Shown here in pieces: positions 1 through 14,016 of a stretch of 64,000 nt of DNA. Source of the DNA: Deinococcus sp. AJ005 (lineage in GTDB: Bacteria > Deinococcota > Deinococci > Deinococcales > Deinococcaceae); assembly GCF_009017495.1 (NCBI RefSeq), contig NZ_CP044990.1, forward strand, positions 2,623,001 to 2,687,000, written 5' to 3'. The stretch's first letter is position 1. Each line of letters starts with the position of its first letter. A model generated the notes under the pieces. That model searched no databases. It was given only the letters and a program-made list of their open reading frames with translations, and was not told where the DNA came from. The position numbers and the translations under genes are program-made.

Positions 1-14
1 GCCACAAAGAAGGG

Positions 15-431
15 TCAGCTCGTCGGCTGGCTGATGCCCTTCAGGGCCGTCTCGTCCACGCCCGTCTGCGCCCGCACAGCCAGATCGCCCAGGCTGACGA
101 TGCCCACCACCTTGCTGCCCTCGGTCACGGGCAGGCGGCGGAGCTGACGGTGGGACATCTCGCGGGCGGCTTCCTCCACCGTGGTGTCGGCAGGCATGGT
201 GAACACGTCGCCCGTGGCGTAATCGCTCGCCGGGGTGCCGAAATCATGGCCGTAAGCGACGGCACGCACCACGATGTCGCGGTCCGTGATGATTCCGGTC
301 AGCATATCGCCATCCATGATCAGCACGTTGCCGATGCCCTGTTCCTTCATGTGGGTGGCGACTTCTTTAAGGGTGGCGCGGGTGTCCACGGTGGTCAGGT
401 CCGGGGTCATGATGTCTTTGAGAGTGGTCAT
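15..431 (-). CDS. Tandem CBS-domain protein
   Basis: The 138-residue protein consists almost entirely of two CBS motifs, roughly residues 7-60 and 75-130. Each shows the usual pattern: a D-I-M-T/P opening, a GNVLIMDGD or RRLPVTEG strand, and a GIITDRDI or GIVSLGDL ending. CBS pairs bind adenine nucleotides and act as regulatory modules. No catalytic domain is attached, so this is a stand-alone sensor of unknown partner. A TAGGGT box lies six bases before the ATG, which suggests leaderless transcription. It is alone on its strand. The family is clear; the ligand and target are unknown. Confidence 0.9.
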   Translation of the reverse strand: MTTLKDIMTPDLTTVDTRATLKEVATHMKEQGIGNVLIMDGDMLTGIITDRDIVVRAVAYGHDFGTPASDYATGDVFTMPADTTVEEAAREMSHRQLRRLPVTEGSKVVGIVSLGDLAVRAQTGVDETALKGISQPTS

Positions 432-482
432 ATGGTCACCCTAGCCCGCCAGCGTAGGGGGGCCGTGGGGAGCGGCTAAAGG

Positions 483-520
483 AACGAAAAAGGGAGAGGC
501 CAACCGCGCCTCTCCCCGTT
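483..520 (-). terminator. Rho-independent terminator of the S8 protease gene
   Basis: Arms at 492-500 and 508-516 form a nine-base stem around a short loop. On the minus strand it is followed by five T residues (487-491). It lies just beyond the stop codon of the protease gene. Confidence 0.8.
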
Positions 521-536
521 CCTTAATCTGTTCCGC

Positions 537-3200
<2,664 letters not shown>

Positions 3201-3278
3201 ACGGGTCAGCGTACCTGCCCCGCCATGACGCCCCCTGAACGCCGCGTGAGGAAACCTTAAACCGCCGTCAGGGCCGCG

Positions 3279-3962
3279 TCAGTCTGCGCCTTCGTGGACA
3301 CTGGTCTGAAGGCCAGGAAAGGCAGAGCGCAGTTCACCGGCCAGTCGCCGCAAGCCCCATTCCTCGCTGCGGCGGTGGCCCAGCGCGATCACGCCCATCC
3401 CCCGCGCGTGGGCCGAAGCCGAGGCCGAGGGCCGCAGTTGCCCGGTCAGATACACCCGAACCCCCCCATCAGCGACATGTTCGATCAGACCTGGATTCAT
3501 GGCATTCATCAGCGCCACGCGCAACGGGCCAGAGGTGTCGGCAGGCGGCCACGAATTGTCCTCGCCGCCCAGTTCGGCATGCAGGGCGGCGCGCAATTCA
3601 TCCCAGTTCTGCTGTGGAGGCGTGGCGGTGATGCCCTTCAACTCTCCCTTCCAGACCACCTCTCGCACGTCCCGCCAGCCCAGAGCGCGGGCCAGCCGAT
3701 GGTTCGGCCCCGTCGTCAGCGCCAGATCAAAGCCGTCGTGGACGCTCAGCACGCCCAGGCCGGGCCACTTCTCCCCCACCCGCAGGGATCGGTGGACGAA
3801 CAGCGCGTCAGCGTCCACTTCGGGCGGCAAATCGGCGGGTTCCAGGGCCAGCGCCAGCTTCTGAACTTCCTGCGGGCCGTCGCGCTTAAGAGGCTGGGCC
3901 TCACCAAATTCCGCGCGCAGCCAAGCGGTCAGTTCGTGCAGGGTGGGCGTCACAGTTGCCAC
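3279..3962 (-). CDS. Nif3-like dinuclear metal centre protein
   Basis: The 227-residue protein resembles the Nif3/YbgI family. A metal-site His-Arg pair lies near residue 58 (FVHRSL), a GLGVLSVHDGFD segment follows, and a C-terminal YLTGQLRPSASASAHARG region occupies the place of the family's TGExxHH motif. Nif3 proteins form hexameric rings with two metals per subunit; a GTP cyclohydrolase type 2 label is common but weakly supported. The sequence is divergent and one usual histidine position is Pro-Ser here, so metal binding may be altered. The assumed start is GTG at 3962; a second in-frame GTG nine bases inside is possible. Confidence 0.7.
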   Translation of the reverse strand: MATVTPTLHELTAWLRAEFGEAQPLKRDGPQEVQKLALALEPADLPPEVDADALFVHRSLRVGEKWPGLGVLSVHDGFDLALTTGPNHRLARALGWRDVREVVWKGELKGITATPPQQNWDELRAALHAELGGEDNSWPPADTSGPLRVALMNAMNPGLIEHVADGGVRVYLTGQLRPSASASAHARGMGVIALGHRRSEEWGLRRLAGELRSAFPGLQTSVHEGAD

Positions 3963-4022
3963 TTCCAGACTTTCGACACGAAGGGTGGTTGCTCCGTCGC
4001 CGCCATTTCCTCCGACTCAGCG

Positions 4023-4043
4023 CGTGTTTTAAAAGGGTCAGGC
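4023..4043 (+). repeat. Short direct repeat, copy 1 (possible insertion-sequence end remnant)
   Basis: This 21-base stretch (CGTGTTT...GGGTCAGGC) recurs with two or three mismatches in the same orientation at 6587-6607. The pair brackets the region holding the IS3-type and IS982-like elements. No transposase frame is attached to either copy. Confidence 0.5.
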
Positions 4044-4163
4044 ATCGGGTTCCAGGGGGCGCAACATGAGACGGATGTTGGCAACTTCGAGTGCCAGGGG
4101 AGAGTCGGCCAGCAACAGCGGAAGCTGAGGTATACCTACCATGGTAATGCTCCAGAAATCCCG

Positions 4164-4999
4164 TCAAGCAGCGAAGAGAGACTTCGCTGATACGACCAGT
4201 TTATCCCAGGGGTAGGCATACCCGAGGGCCGAGTGGAGCCTCGCGGTGTTGTACCCGTGCTGGAATTGGGCACATTGGACGCGAAGTTCGGTGATGGACC
4301 GCATCTCCTGTCGGAAAATCCATTCGTATTTCAGATTTCGGTTGACCCGTTCCAGACTCCCCATTCCACCGCGCTGCGACACCTTCGCCCTGATCCAGCA
4401 GCCCACCGCCTCACACGCCTGCCGAAAGGCCTGCGACGTAAAATCCGACCCTCCATCTGACATCACCACTCCCTCGTCCTCAATCCCGTGGTGATGCAGC
4501 ATCTGAAGTCCTGTCTGCAGCGCGGTGACCGCGCTGCTTGCCGAGAGATGACGAACCACGTTCAGATGCAGCACGGCGCGGCTCTGAACATCCAGCACGA
4601 CATAGACCCAGGCGATCCCATCCGCGAGACTCGGGTGGCGTCAATCTGAACCCGTCGCCCCTCGGGCCACAGGAAGGGCGTCAGGACGGGCACAGACGGG
4701 CGCCGTATTTTCCTCGGCTAGGCCGGAATCAAGTCCAATTCTTGGAGCAAGCGTCGGACCTCATGACGGCCAGGCGCAGCCTGACCGTACTGCCCTGCCA
4801 GTTGACGCTGAACGCGCCGATACCCATAGGTTGGATTCGCCAGCGCGACGTCACGCACCTGATCACGGTGCGATTCACACCGTGCCTGACGAACTTTCGC
4901 TCGTCGGGCGTATCGTCTGGCATCACGCAACTTCCAGTACGGCCCTTCAACGTCCCGGGCAAAGCTGGACAGGCTGATGTGGGGCTGGTCTTGGAGCAC
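4164..4999 (-). pseudogene. IS3-family transposase OrfB, broken by a stop codon and a frameshift
   Basis: Two minus-strand frames together make an IS3-type OrfB. The upstream part (4718-4999) has an HTH_21-like segment with ANPTYGYRRVQRQL. It stops at an in-frame TAG at 4718-4720, but homology continues past it as LWPEGRRVQIDATRVS. Around 4620-4635 the frame must shift to reach DGIAWVYVVLDVQSR. The downstream part (4164-4598) carries the rest of the DDE core: MSDGGSDFTS and SLERVNRNLKYEW. The element is therefore dead. Neither IS3 terminal repeat could be fixed. Confidence 0.85.
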
Positions 5000-5032
5000 C
5001 CCGGCGTAGAGCTAGGGGGGCCTGCTGAACGC

Positions 5033-5318
5033 TCAAAGACCCCGGGCTTTTTTTGCGATGTTGAGGGACAGCTCCTTCTCGCCCAGCAGGCTTTTCAGAC
5101 GCTCGTTTTCCTGCTCGAGGGCTTTGACCCCATGATCGACATGGTCGCCAAGGAGGCGGGCAAGCCCCATACGGGTGCTGTTCTGCCCAAGAGGCGGGCA
5201 CGCCCCGCCTCCAGGAACTGCGTCCGCCACTTATGAATCAGACTCTCGGCGACGCCATGCTGACGGGCCAGCTCTACCACCGATTGTTCACTGCGCAGGA
5301 CCGCGAGGACAATCTGCT
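5033..5318 (-). pseudogene. IS3-family OrfA remnant, frameshifted and cut by the IS982-like element
   Basis: A helix-turn-helix segment (GEQIVLAVLRSEQSVVELARQHGVAESLIHKWR) is read in one frame. The leucine-zipper part (LEQENERLKSLLGEKELSLNIAKKA) is read in another, so a frameshift lies near 5150-5170. The true N-terminus is missing because the IS982-like left end at 5319 interrupts it. Together with the OrfB remnant it forms one decayed IS3-type copy. Confidence 0.8.
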
Positions 5319-6166
5319 CACCCCGTTTAGGGCTTGGTAAGGTTATGGGCGATGACGGCCAGGACGACGCGCAGCCGCAATGAGGCCAGTGTTTTGATCT
5401 GAACAGACCGAATCCCCTCTGCAACCAGTTGGGAGAACACCGTTTCTATGCGTTTGCGGAGTTTCGGATGGCGGTCTGGCCGCCATCCGGTGTCATACCG
5501 GGAGTTGCTTTTGGGTGGATAGATGTAGCCCACGCAGCAGTACCCCTTATCCCCCACAATTTTTGGCCCGTCGAAGTCGGGGATGGCGTCGATTGAGTTC
5601 GTAGCTCACGGTGGTGTCGTGCAAATTGGCCGGTCTGATCAGGTATTGCGCAACCTCACCGTCTTCCAGGACCCACGCGTGGAGCTTGTACCCAAAAAAC
5701 TTCCCCTGTGTCCCGTGTCCCCATCTGGCTCCAGGAAAGAGACAGCGCCGCGTTCGTTTGGGACGGCAAATGGGGAGAGGCATGGAGTCGATCACCATCT
5801 CAGCACAGGATCGGGACGGTGTACAGACCTTCTCCAAGACGGCCAGCAGACCGTTGGCCCGGTTGAAAGCTTGCGTGTAGGACGGCAGACCGGGGCGGTC
5901 TGCCTTAAGATCACTCCACCAGACCGATGGGTACGCCTGTTTGTAGATCAAGCGTGCCAGCAATAGGGCGATGAGCATGGCATCGGTGACCTTCTGATGA
6001 CGACACTTTTTCTGGTCATTAAAGTGTCGTTTGGCCCAGCGATGGAAAGTGCGAATGTTATGCCGACGGCCTAAACTGTGGTAGAGACGATATCTAGCCA
6101 TATCGTCTCACTTTTTATCGTCTGGGTACGGAGAAATCTATCCTGGCTCAAGCCCTAAACGGGGTG
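5319..6166 (-). mobile_element. IS982-like insertion sequence with perfect 18-bp terminal inverted repeats
   Basis: The ends are CACCCCGTTTAGGGCTTG at 5319-5336 and its exact complement at 6149-6166, giving an element of 848 bp. It contains one transposase read on the minus strand. The left end lies inside the IS3 OrfA remnant, so this insertion is the younger. No clear target-site duplication is visible, and the missing OrfA N-terminus is not recovered on the right, so a deletion probably accompanied or followed insertion. Confidence 0.85.
5327..6101 (-). pseudogene. IS982-like transposase, one frameshift
   Basis: The N-terminal frame (5547-6101, 184 codons) has KVTDAMLIALLLARLIYKQ and a DDE-type IDSMPLPICRPKR motif, then FFGYKLHAWV and the ANLHDTT strand. 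The C-terminal frame carries FDGPKIVGDKGYCCVGYI and the RKRIETVFSQL block with the last catalytic Glu. The natural reading changes frame at about 5600, after VSYEL. No obvious slippery heptamer is seen there, so I favour an inactivating frameshift over a programmed one. The assignment to IS982 rather than another DDE (IS4/IS5-like) group is from memory of motifs. Confidence 0.8.
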
Positions 6167-6273
6167 CGCATGTCTGCCGGAAAATCGCGGCCCATAACTT
6201 GGCGCTGTTTTTTGGATGTCTCTGATCCCCTGGCACCCGAAGTTTCCAAACTTTTCAATCGGAGTTCGTATCA
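6167..6273 (-). repeat. Small non-coding repeat, truncated copy B
   Basis: Read on the minus strand from 6273, it begins TGATACGAACTCCGATTGAA and continues with an AAGTTTGGAAACTT hairpin. This matches the start of the repeat at 32954. It is cut at 6166 by the right end of the IS982-like element. A 25-base fragment of the same inner sequence seems to recur on the plus strand near 4077-4101. Confidence 0.6.
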
Positions 6274-6330
6274 GATATGTCCCAGCGTATCGCTGACTTT
6301 GCGTTGGACTTGGCGTCCCCCCATCACCCC

Positions 6331-6360
6331 TTGCCATTCGCACCCGCCATCTGCTAATCT
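6331..6360 (+). promoter_or_regulatory. Promoter of tRNA-Ala
   Basis: A -35 box TTGCCA (6331-6336), an 18-base spacer and a -10 box TAATCT (6355-6360) end 12 bases before the tRNA. Spacing and position fit a housekeeping sigma promoter. Confidence 0.6.
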
Positions 6361-6372
6361 GCGCCCCGCTGA

Positions 6373-6447
<75 letters not shown>

Positions 6448-6451
6448 GAAG

Positions 6452-6484
6452 AAACCACGTCTAGTACGTGGTTTTCTCTTTTTT
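6452..6484 (+). terminator. Terminator of tRNA-Ala
   Basis: A nine-base perfect stem (6452-6460 with 6466-6474, loop CTAGT) runs into a T-rich tail ending at 6484. Confidence 0.85.
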
Positions 6485-6586
6485 CCAAATGGAGTCATCG
6501 CGCTTTTTGTCCAAAAACTGCGAAACAACCGCAATGTGCAGGGGTGACCGTAAATCTGCCCAGTCCTCGGTTTGCCAGACTGAGAG

Positions 6587-6607
6587 CGTGTTTATACAGG
6601 GTCAGGC
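6587..6607 (+). repeat. Short direct repeat, copy 2
   Basis: Second copy of the 21-base sequence at 4023-4043, same orientation, two or three mismatches. It lies in the gene-free stretch between the tRNA terminator and the aminotransferase. Confidence 0.5.
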
Positions 6608-6627
6608 CCGATGGCAAGCTTGGGGTG

Positions 6628-6787
6628 TGAAACGGATTCCGATTAGAAGGTGTTGAAAACACCTGTAATCCGAGCCGACTTGCAATGCTGCGAAGCAGAG
6701 CAGGAAGCAGAAAAACGGATTCTGGGTGTGAAGTGTGGAGATCGGAGCTTTCCCGATCTATACACGAAACAAACGGAACCCATATCA
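6628..6787 (+). repeat. Small non-coding repeat, copy C
   Basis: About 160 bases starting TGAAACGGATTCCGATTAGAA, with an internal AGGTGTTGAAAACACCT hairpin, and ending ACGGAACCCATATCA. The two ends are imperfect inverted repeats of each other. It aligns along its length with copy D at 32954-33151. The terminal TCA is also the stop codon (TGA, minus strand) of the neighbouring aminotransferase gene. The rest of 6486-6785 shows no gene that I can support. Confidence 0.7.
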
Positions 6788-7939
6788 GGTAGAGGCAACG
6801 GCCTGGGTCTGCTTCATCACCGTCTTTAAGCCCCATTCAAAACGCCCCACCGCACCGTCCACATCCGCCAGCTTGTCCAGTCCGAACAGGCCGATGCGAA
6901 AGGTTTTGAAATCCGGTCCCTCGCCCACCTGAAGCGGCACACCCGCCGCGATCTGAAGACCCGCCTCGCGGAACGCCTTGCCACTCTGGATGGCGTCGGC
7001 CTCGGTGTAGCTGACCACGACGCCGGGAGCCTGGTAGCCCTCAGAGGCGACACTGGAAAAACCCGCCTCTTTCAAAACGATGCGAACACGTTTGCCCAGT
7101 TCCCACTGTGCTTCTTTCGCCCGCTCAAAGCCGAAAGCCTTCACTTCCTGCACGGTGTCGCGGAACTGGCGCAGGCCATCGGTGGGCAGGGTGGCGTGGT
7201 ACGCGAAACCGCCTCCCTCGTAGGCCCGCATCATGTTCAGCCACTTCTTGAGGTCCAGCATGAAACTCACCGAGTCGGTGGCGTCCACCCGCGCCACGGC
7301 CTCCGCACTCAGCAGCGCGATTCCGGCGCAGGGCGTGCTGCTCCATCCTTTCTGCGGCGCGGTGATCAGCACATCAATGCCCAGGTCCGTCATATCCAGC
7401 CATACGCAGCCCGAGGCGATGCAGTCAATGACAAGCAACCCGCCGCCCTCGTGCGTGGCCTGTGCCATCTGGCGAATGTAATCTTCCGGCAGGATGATTC
7501 CCGACGAGGTTTCCACATGCGGCGCGAACACCAGCGCGGGTTTCTCGCGGCGGATGGCCTCCAGCACTTCCTCAATGGGAGGGGGCGCGAACGGCTCCTG
7601 ATGCCCGCTTGCCTGCGTCTGGGCCGAGAGGACCGTCACCGATTCCGGCACGCGGCTCATCTCAAAAATCTGGGACCAGCGGTAACTGAACCAGCCGTTG
7701 CGAACCACCAGACAGCGCTCTCCCTGCGCCAGTTGGTCCACCACCGCCTCCATCGCCGATGTTCCCGAACCCGGAATGATCGCCACAGCGTCGGCGTGGT
7801 ACACGGCCTTCAACTCGGTAGACAGATCGTTCATCACGGTCTGAAAGGCGGCGGACATGTGGTTGAGGGAACGGTCCGTGTAAACCACTGAATATTCCAG
7901 CAGGCCATTGGGATCAATGTCGGGGCGAAGAGGGGGCAT
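6785..7939 (-). CDS. Class V PLP-dependent aminotransferase (alanine/serine-glyoxylate type)
   Basis: The 384-residue protein has a class V aminotransferase fold. Visible are the substrate/PLP-binding SGTSAMEAVV segment, the PLP-binding Asp region DCIASGCVWLD, and the Schiff-base lysine in APQKGW. The nearest family is alanine-glyoxylate/serine-glyoxylate aminotransferase, which moves an amino group to glyoxylate or pyruvate with PLP in the cytosol. The start at 7939 is chosen because an AAGGAG ribosome site lies directly upstream; a longer frame reaching 8041 lacks homology. It lies downstream of valS on the same strand, but with its own start signals. The exact substrate is uncertain. Confidence 0.87.
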   Translation of the reverse strand: MPPLRPDIDPNGLLEYSVVYTDRSLNHMSAAFQTVMNDLSTELKAVYHADAVAIIPGSGTSAMEAVVDQLAQGERCLVVRNGWFSYRWSQIFEMSRVPESVTVLSAQTQASGHQEPFAPPPIEEVLEAIRREKPALVFAPHVETSSGIILPEDYIRQMAQATHEGGGLLVIDCIASGCVWLDMTDLGIDVLITAPQKGWSSTPCAGIALLSAEAVARVDATDSVSFMLDLKKWLNMMRAYEGGGFAYHATLPTDGLRQFRDTVQEVKAFGFERAKEAQWELGKRVRIVLKEAGFSSVASEGYQAPGVVVSYTEADAIQSGKAFREAGLQIAAGVPLQVGEGPDFKTFRIGLFGLDKLADVDGAVGRFEWGLKTVMKQTQAVAST

Positions 7940-8071
7940 GGCGTCTCCTTGGGATGGGGAATGGGGTTGAGGGCAATAAAAAACGTGCTTCCACTCAAGA
8001 GTATGACTCAAAAGCGGAAGCGAACGTCCCGTTTCCAGCATCAGGCTTGCGCCCTGGGCCGGGACGCCGGG

Positions 8072-10857
<2,786 letters not shown>

Positions 10858-10861
<4 letters not shown>

Positions 10862-11340
10862 GGGCGGGTCTCCTGAGAGGGGGCAGAGGGAACGGGATTC
10901 AGATACGGCAGCGCGGCGTCCATTTCCCAGTCCAGGCCGGGCGCGTTGAGATCGGCCCAGCGAAAGGCGAAGAGATACCCGTCTGCGAAATGGGTCCAGG
11001 TGTCGGGCAGATCAGCGAGCGTGGCGTAGGCGTAGGCGTGGCAAACCTGCCGGGTGAACCGCTCTGGAAGTTGCGCCTCCCAGCGGTAGGAAACGAGATG
11101 GCGCGGCGCGGTGAGTTGCAAACCGGATTCCTCCCACAGCTCGCGCACGGCGGCGTCGGCTGGGATTTCCTCCGCTTCCACACCGCCTGCTGGGAGTTGC
11201 ACGCCCGCTTCTGTCATGTCCGCATGTTCAAAGACAAGCAGAGAAGGGCCACTCACAACCAAACAGAGAACTTTCTCGCGCAGGCCATGAGACGTGGCAT
11301 CTGCCCGCGCCTGCGCTTGATTGTCGTAAAACGTGACCAT
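10858..11340 (-). CDS. Nudix hydrolase
   Basis: The 160-residue protein has an exact Nudix box (GX5EX7REUXEEXGU) near residues 54-76, including RELWEESGL. Nudix enzymes hydrolyse nucleoside diphosphates linked to another moiety; the substrate here cannot be read from sequence. The start has a GAGGAG ribosome site. It is the first gene behind the T-box leader and overlaps valS by ATGA, so it shares valine-tRNA control. Why a Nudix enzyme is in this operon is not known. Confidence 0.92.
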
Positions 11341-11372
11341 TGCTCTCCTCTTTTTCGCCGATTGAAGAAACG

Positions 11373-11642
11373 AAAAAACGCCCCGTCCGCCAGGCTCTCA
11401 CCTATGCGCGGACGAGACGTCTGAAAAAGACGATTCCCGTGGTACCACCGCAATTCCCGCCTGGATGGCGGGCGCTCGCTCTGCGCTGTATCGGGCGCAC
11501 CCGGACGGCTCTACACACCGCTCTCACGGCTTCCTCCGTCTCGCTCGCGGGCGACTTTCTCCGGCTGCTTTCCCATCCAGATTCTCAGTCACGCTCTGGA
11601 CTTCCTGTGGGCGCACGCGCGGGTACTCCTCCCGGTCACTGC
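11373..11642 (-). ncRNA. T-box riboswitch leader upstream of the Nudix-valS operon
   Basis: Read on the minus strand, the leader has a TATACT -10 box (11654-11649) and a stem-I entry with GGGAGGAGTA. The hallmark T-box GCGGTGGTACCACGGG maps to 11451-11436. A 12-pair terminator stem (11408-11419 with 11379-11390) ends in six T residues (11378-11373). The T-box sequence would pair with the CCA end of uncharged tRNA and open the terminator. A GTC triplet in a candidate specifier position would fit valine, but I could not fold stem I fully, so the specifier is tentative. This accounts for the gene-free stretch 11341-11691. Confidence 0.85.
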
Positions 11643-11691
11643 CCGGCCAGTATACGCGGCGGCGCGGGGCTGAGTGAATCGGCGGATGGGC

Positions 11692-12906
11692 CTAATCTGC
11701 CTTCTCGCCTCCTGCCCGCCTCACGATTTCCAGCGCAGGCAACCGCACCAGCGCGGCTAGGGCCAATGCTGAGCGCACCCCCAGCACGTTGCCCAGCACC
11801 CCGAACACCGGGCCGAAGGTGACCTGCCCCAGCGCATCGGCCTGCGACGCGATGGAATTGACGGTGGCCCGTGAAGCTGGGTTCAGTCCCCGATTGATCC
11901 AGGCGTCATACAGCGGCGAGTACAGTCCACGCAGGACGCCATGAACCACCAGTGCCAGCGCTGCCCAGCCAAAGTTTGGAGCGTAGGCGAAGGCCAGCAA
12001 CGCCGCCACGCTGAGGCCCAGCACCCAGCGCAGCGCCAGCGACGCCGCCTGCGCGTCCGCCGGATTGATTCGGCGGCGCAGGGGTTCGATCACGATTAAG
12101 CCAACAACCTGCACGGTCAGGGCCAGCAGGACAAACCAGTTGGCGGCACTCAAACCGCCGGGCAATCCCACTTCCTGAATCAGCAGAAATTCATTCAAGC
12201 GGTCCAGCGCCTCGCTGCTCGCGCCGTACAGCACCGCGCTCAGCATCAGCAGGGTCAGCACCCGGCTGGCACGCACCTCACGCACCCCCTGGCGAAAGGT
12301 GCCAGTCAGCACAGCCCAGGTCTGGCGTTCCTCGCGTGGGGCGGGGGAAAAGCCGTCTTCGGGCATCCGCAGCCACAGATACAGGGCCAGCAGCAGGGCC
12401 ACCGCGCCGCCCGCCAGAATCGGAAGGTGCAGGCCCAGCGTGGCCAGCGCCGCCGTCGCCGCAATCCCGGCAATGCCTGCCGCCCGTCCATACTGGCTGC
12501 CCAGCAGGTACAGGTGTGCGGCCCGGTCCTCGCCCACTTCATCGGCCAGCCACGCCTGCTGAGCGCCACTGAGAAAGGTGTAGCCTGCCGCCGAGACGAT
12601 CTGCGTGAGCAGCAGCGCCCAGAACACCGGAAACGCGGCCACCAACGTCATTGCCGCGCCCAGGCAAACGCAACCCAGAATCACCGAGCGGCGGCGCGAG
12701 TACACGTCGGCGACTACGCCCGTCGGCACTTCCAGCAGGAAAGCAGCACCTTCCAGCGCCGCGCCAATCAGGAGCAGTTGCAGCGGGTACAGGCCCGCCA
12801 CGGTCACGAAATACAGCCCTTGCAGCGTGTAGGCCAGGGCAAAGGCAAACGACAGGCCCGCCGACAACGCCAGATAGACCCGCGTGGGGTCACTTGTTTT
12901 CAACAT
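11692..12906 (-). CDS. MFS transporter
   Basis: The 404-residue integral membrane protein has about twelve hydrophobic helices. A motif-A-like loop is present between helices 2 and 3 (EVPTGVVADVYSRRRSV). Such permeases move small solutes or drugs by secondary transport; the substrate is unknown. An AGGGA ribosome site lies before the ATG. It ends just upstream of the T-box promoter but is not part of that operon. Confidence 0.85.
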   Translation of the reverse strand: MLKTSDPTRVYLALSAGLSFAFALAYTLQGLYFVTVAGLYPLQLLLIGAALEGAAFLLEVPTGVVADVYSRRRSVILGCVCLGAAMTLVAAFPVFWALLLTQIVSAAGYTFLSGAQQAWLADEVGEDRAAHLYLLGSQYGRAAGIAGIAATAALATLGLHLPILAGGAVALLLALYLWLRMPEDGFSPAPREERQTWAVLTGTFRQGVREVRASRVLTLLMLSAVLYGASSEALDRLNEFLLIQEVGLPGGLSAANWFVLLALTVQVVGLIVIEPLRRRINPADAQAASLALRWVLGLSVAALLAFAYAPNFGWAALALVVHGVLRGLYSPLYDAWINRGLNPASRATVNSIASQADALGQVTFGPVFGVLGNVLGVRSALALAALVRLPALEIVRRAGGEKAD

Positions 12907-13055
12907 ATTTTTCCCTGGGCATTCAACAGCCAGTCTTGCTCAAGAAAACAGATGTGCCGCCCAGCATGGGACGCACGAATTCTTGACGTGGTGGATTACA
13001 GGGCTGTTGACATGTGTAGAGCACCCCAGGGTTGAGGCTGTCTGGAGCATAACGG

Positions 13056-13090
13056 AAAAAAGCGGCAGCCCCCGCAGGAACCGCCGCTTT
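13056..13090 (-). terminator. Terminator of the amino-acid binding protein gene
   Basis: Arms AAGCGGC (13060-13066) and GCCGCTT (13083-13089) pair. Read on the minus strand, the stem is followed by a T run. Confidence 0.75.
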
Positions 13091-13112
13091 CGCCTCTCTT
13101 ACTTCACTCCGC

Positions 13113-13871
13113 TCAGTTGCGGCAGCGGATGTCCTGGCCGAAGTACTGGTTGCTGATCTTGGCGTAGGTGCCGTTGTTCAGCGACTTGTCCAGCGCCGAG
13201 TTCAATTCCTTGAGCAGGCTGCTGTTGCCCTTCTTGACGGCCATCGCAATACTCTCGTTGAACAGCAGTGCGCCCTGCTTGAGTTTGCCCTTCTGGGCCT
13301 TGACCAGATCGATCCCGGTGAACTTGTCGCCCACCCAGGCGTCCACGCGGCCCGACATCAGCGCGGCCTGGGCGTCGGTGTCCTTGGGAAAGGTCTTGAT
13401 GTCGCCCACGCCGGGCACCTTGCGGACATTTTCCAGGTAGGTGGTGCCCACCTGCACGGCCACCGACTTGCCCGCCAGATCAGCAGACGTCATGGGGCCG
13501 CCGACTTTGGAGACAATTGCGCCCCCGGTGCAGTAGTGCGGGTTGGAGAAATCCACGGCCTTGGCGCGCTGCGGCGTGATGCCGTGGCTGGCGATCACGA
13601 AGTCGTAACGGTCCTGATTCAGGCCGATCAGCAGGTTGTCGAAGGGCTGGGTGGTCCATTCCACCTTCAGGTTCAGTTCCTTGGCCAGTGCCTCGGCCAG
13701 ATCGACTTCAAAGCCGGTCAGCTTCTTGCCTTCCAAAATGTTGAAGGGAGGGAACGCGCCCTCTGTGGCGATCTTGATGGTGCCGCTCTGCTTGATGGCG
13801 TCCCAGGTGCGGGCCTGCGTAGTGCCAGCGAGCAGGGCAAGGGCGGTCAGGGCTAGAAATGCTTTTTTCAT
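13113..13871 (-). CDS. Amino-acid ABC transporter substrate-binding protein
   Basis: The 252-residue protein is a family 3 periplasmic solute-binding protein. A signal peptide (MKKAFLALTALALLAGTTQA) is followed by IKIATEGAFPPFN and GFEVDLAEALAKEL, then the Asp/Arg ligand segment and the DAWVGDK strand. It would capture a polar amino acid for an ABC importer. The start is 13871, with AGGAGT upstream; a longer frame to 14126 runs into the divergent flavoprotein gene and is not used. No permease gene is adjacent. A GlnQ-type ATPase is 6 kb away at 19666-20430 and may or may not be its partner. Confidence 0.93.
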   Translation of the reverse strand: MKKAFLALTALALLAGTTQARTWDAIKQSGTIKIATEGAFPPFNILEGKKLTGFEVDLAEALAKELNLKVEWTTQPFDNLLIGLNQDRYDFVIASHGITPQRAKAVDFSNPHYCTGGAIVSKVGGPMTSADLAGKSVAVQVGTTYLENVRKVPGVGDIKTFPKDTDAQAALMSGRVDAWVGDKFTGIDLVKAQKGKLKQGALLFNESIAMAVKKGNSSLLKELNSALDKSLNNGTYAKISNQYFGQDIRCRN

Positions 13872-14016
13872 GTGGACTCCTGTGGACAACGTGGTCCAGT
13901 GTTGAACCCGGCCTCCTTGAAAAGAAGCGCAGGCATGTGGTTGATGACCGGCATTGTAACGTCCAGCGCAAGACGGGGCATCAGGTCGGCCCACCCCCCA
14001 CCCCCTAAACTGCCGC

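Noticed and set aside
5590..5610. Programmed frameshift in the IS982-like transposase
   Set aside because: No slippery A-rich heptamer or pausing structure at the place where the frames must change; an inactivating frameshift is simpler.
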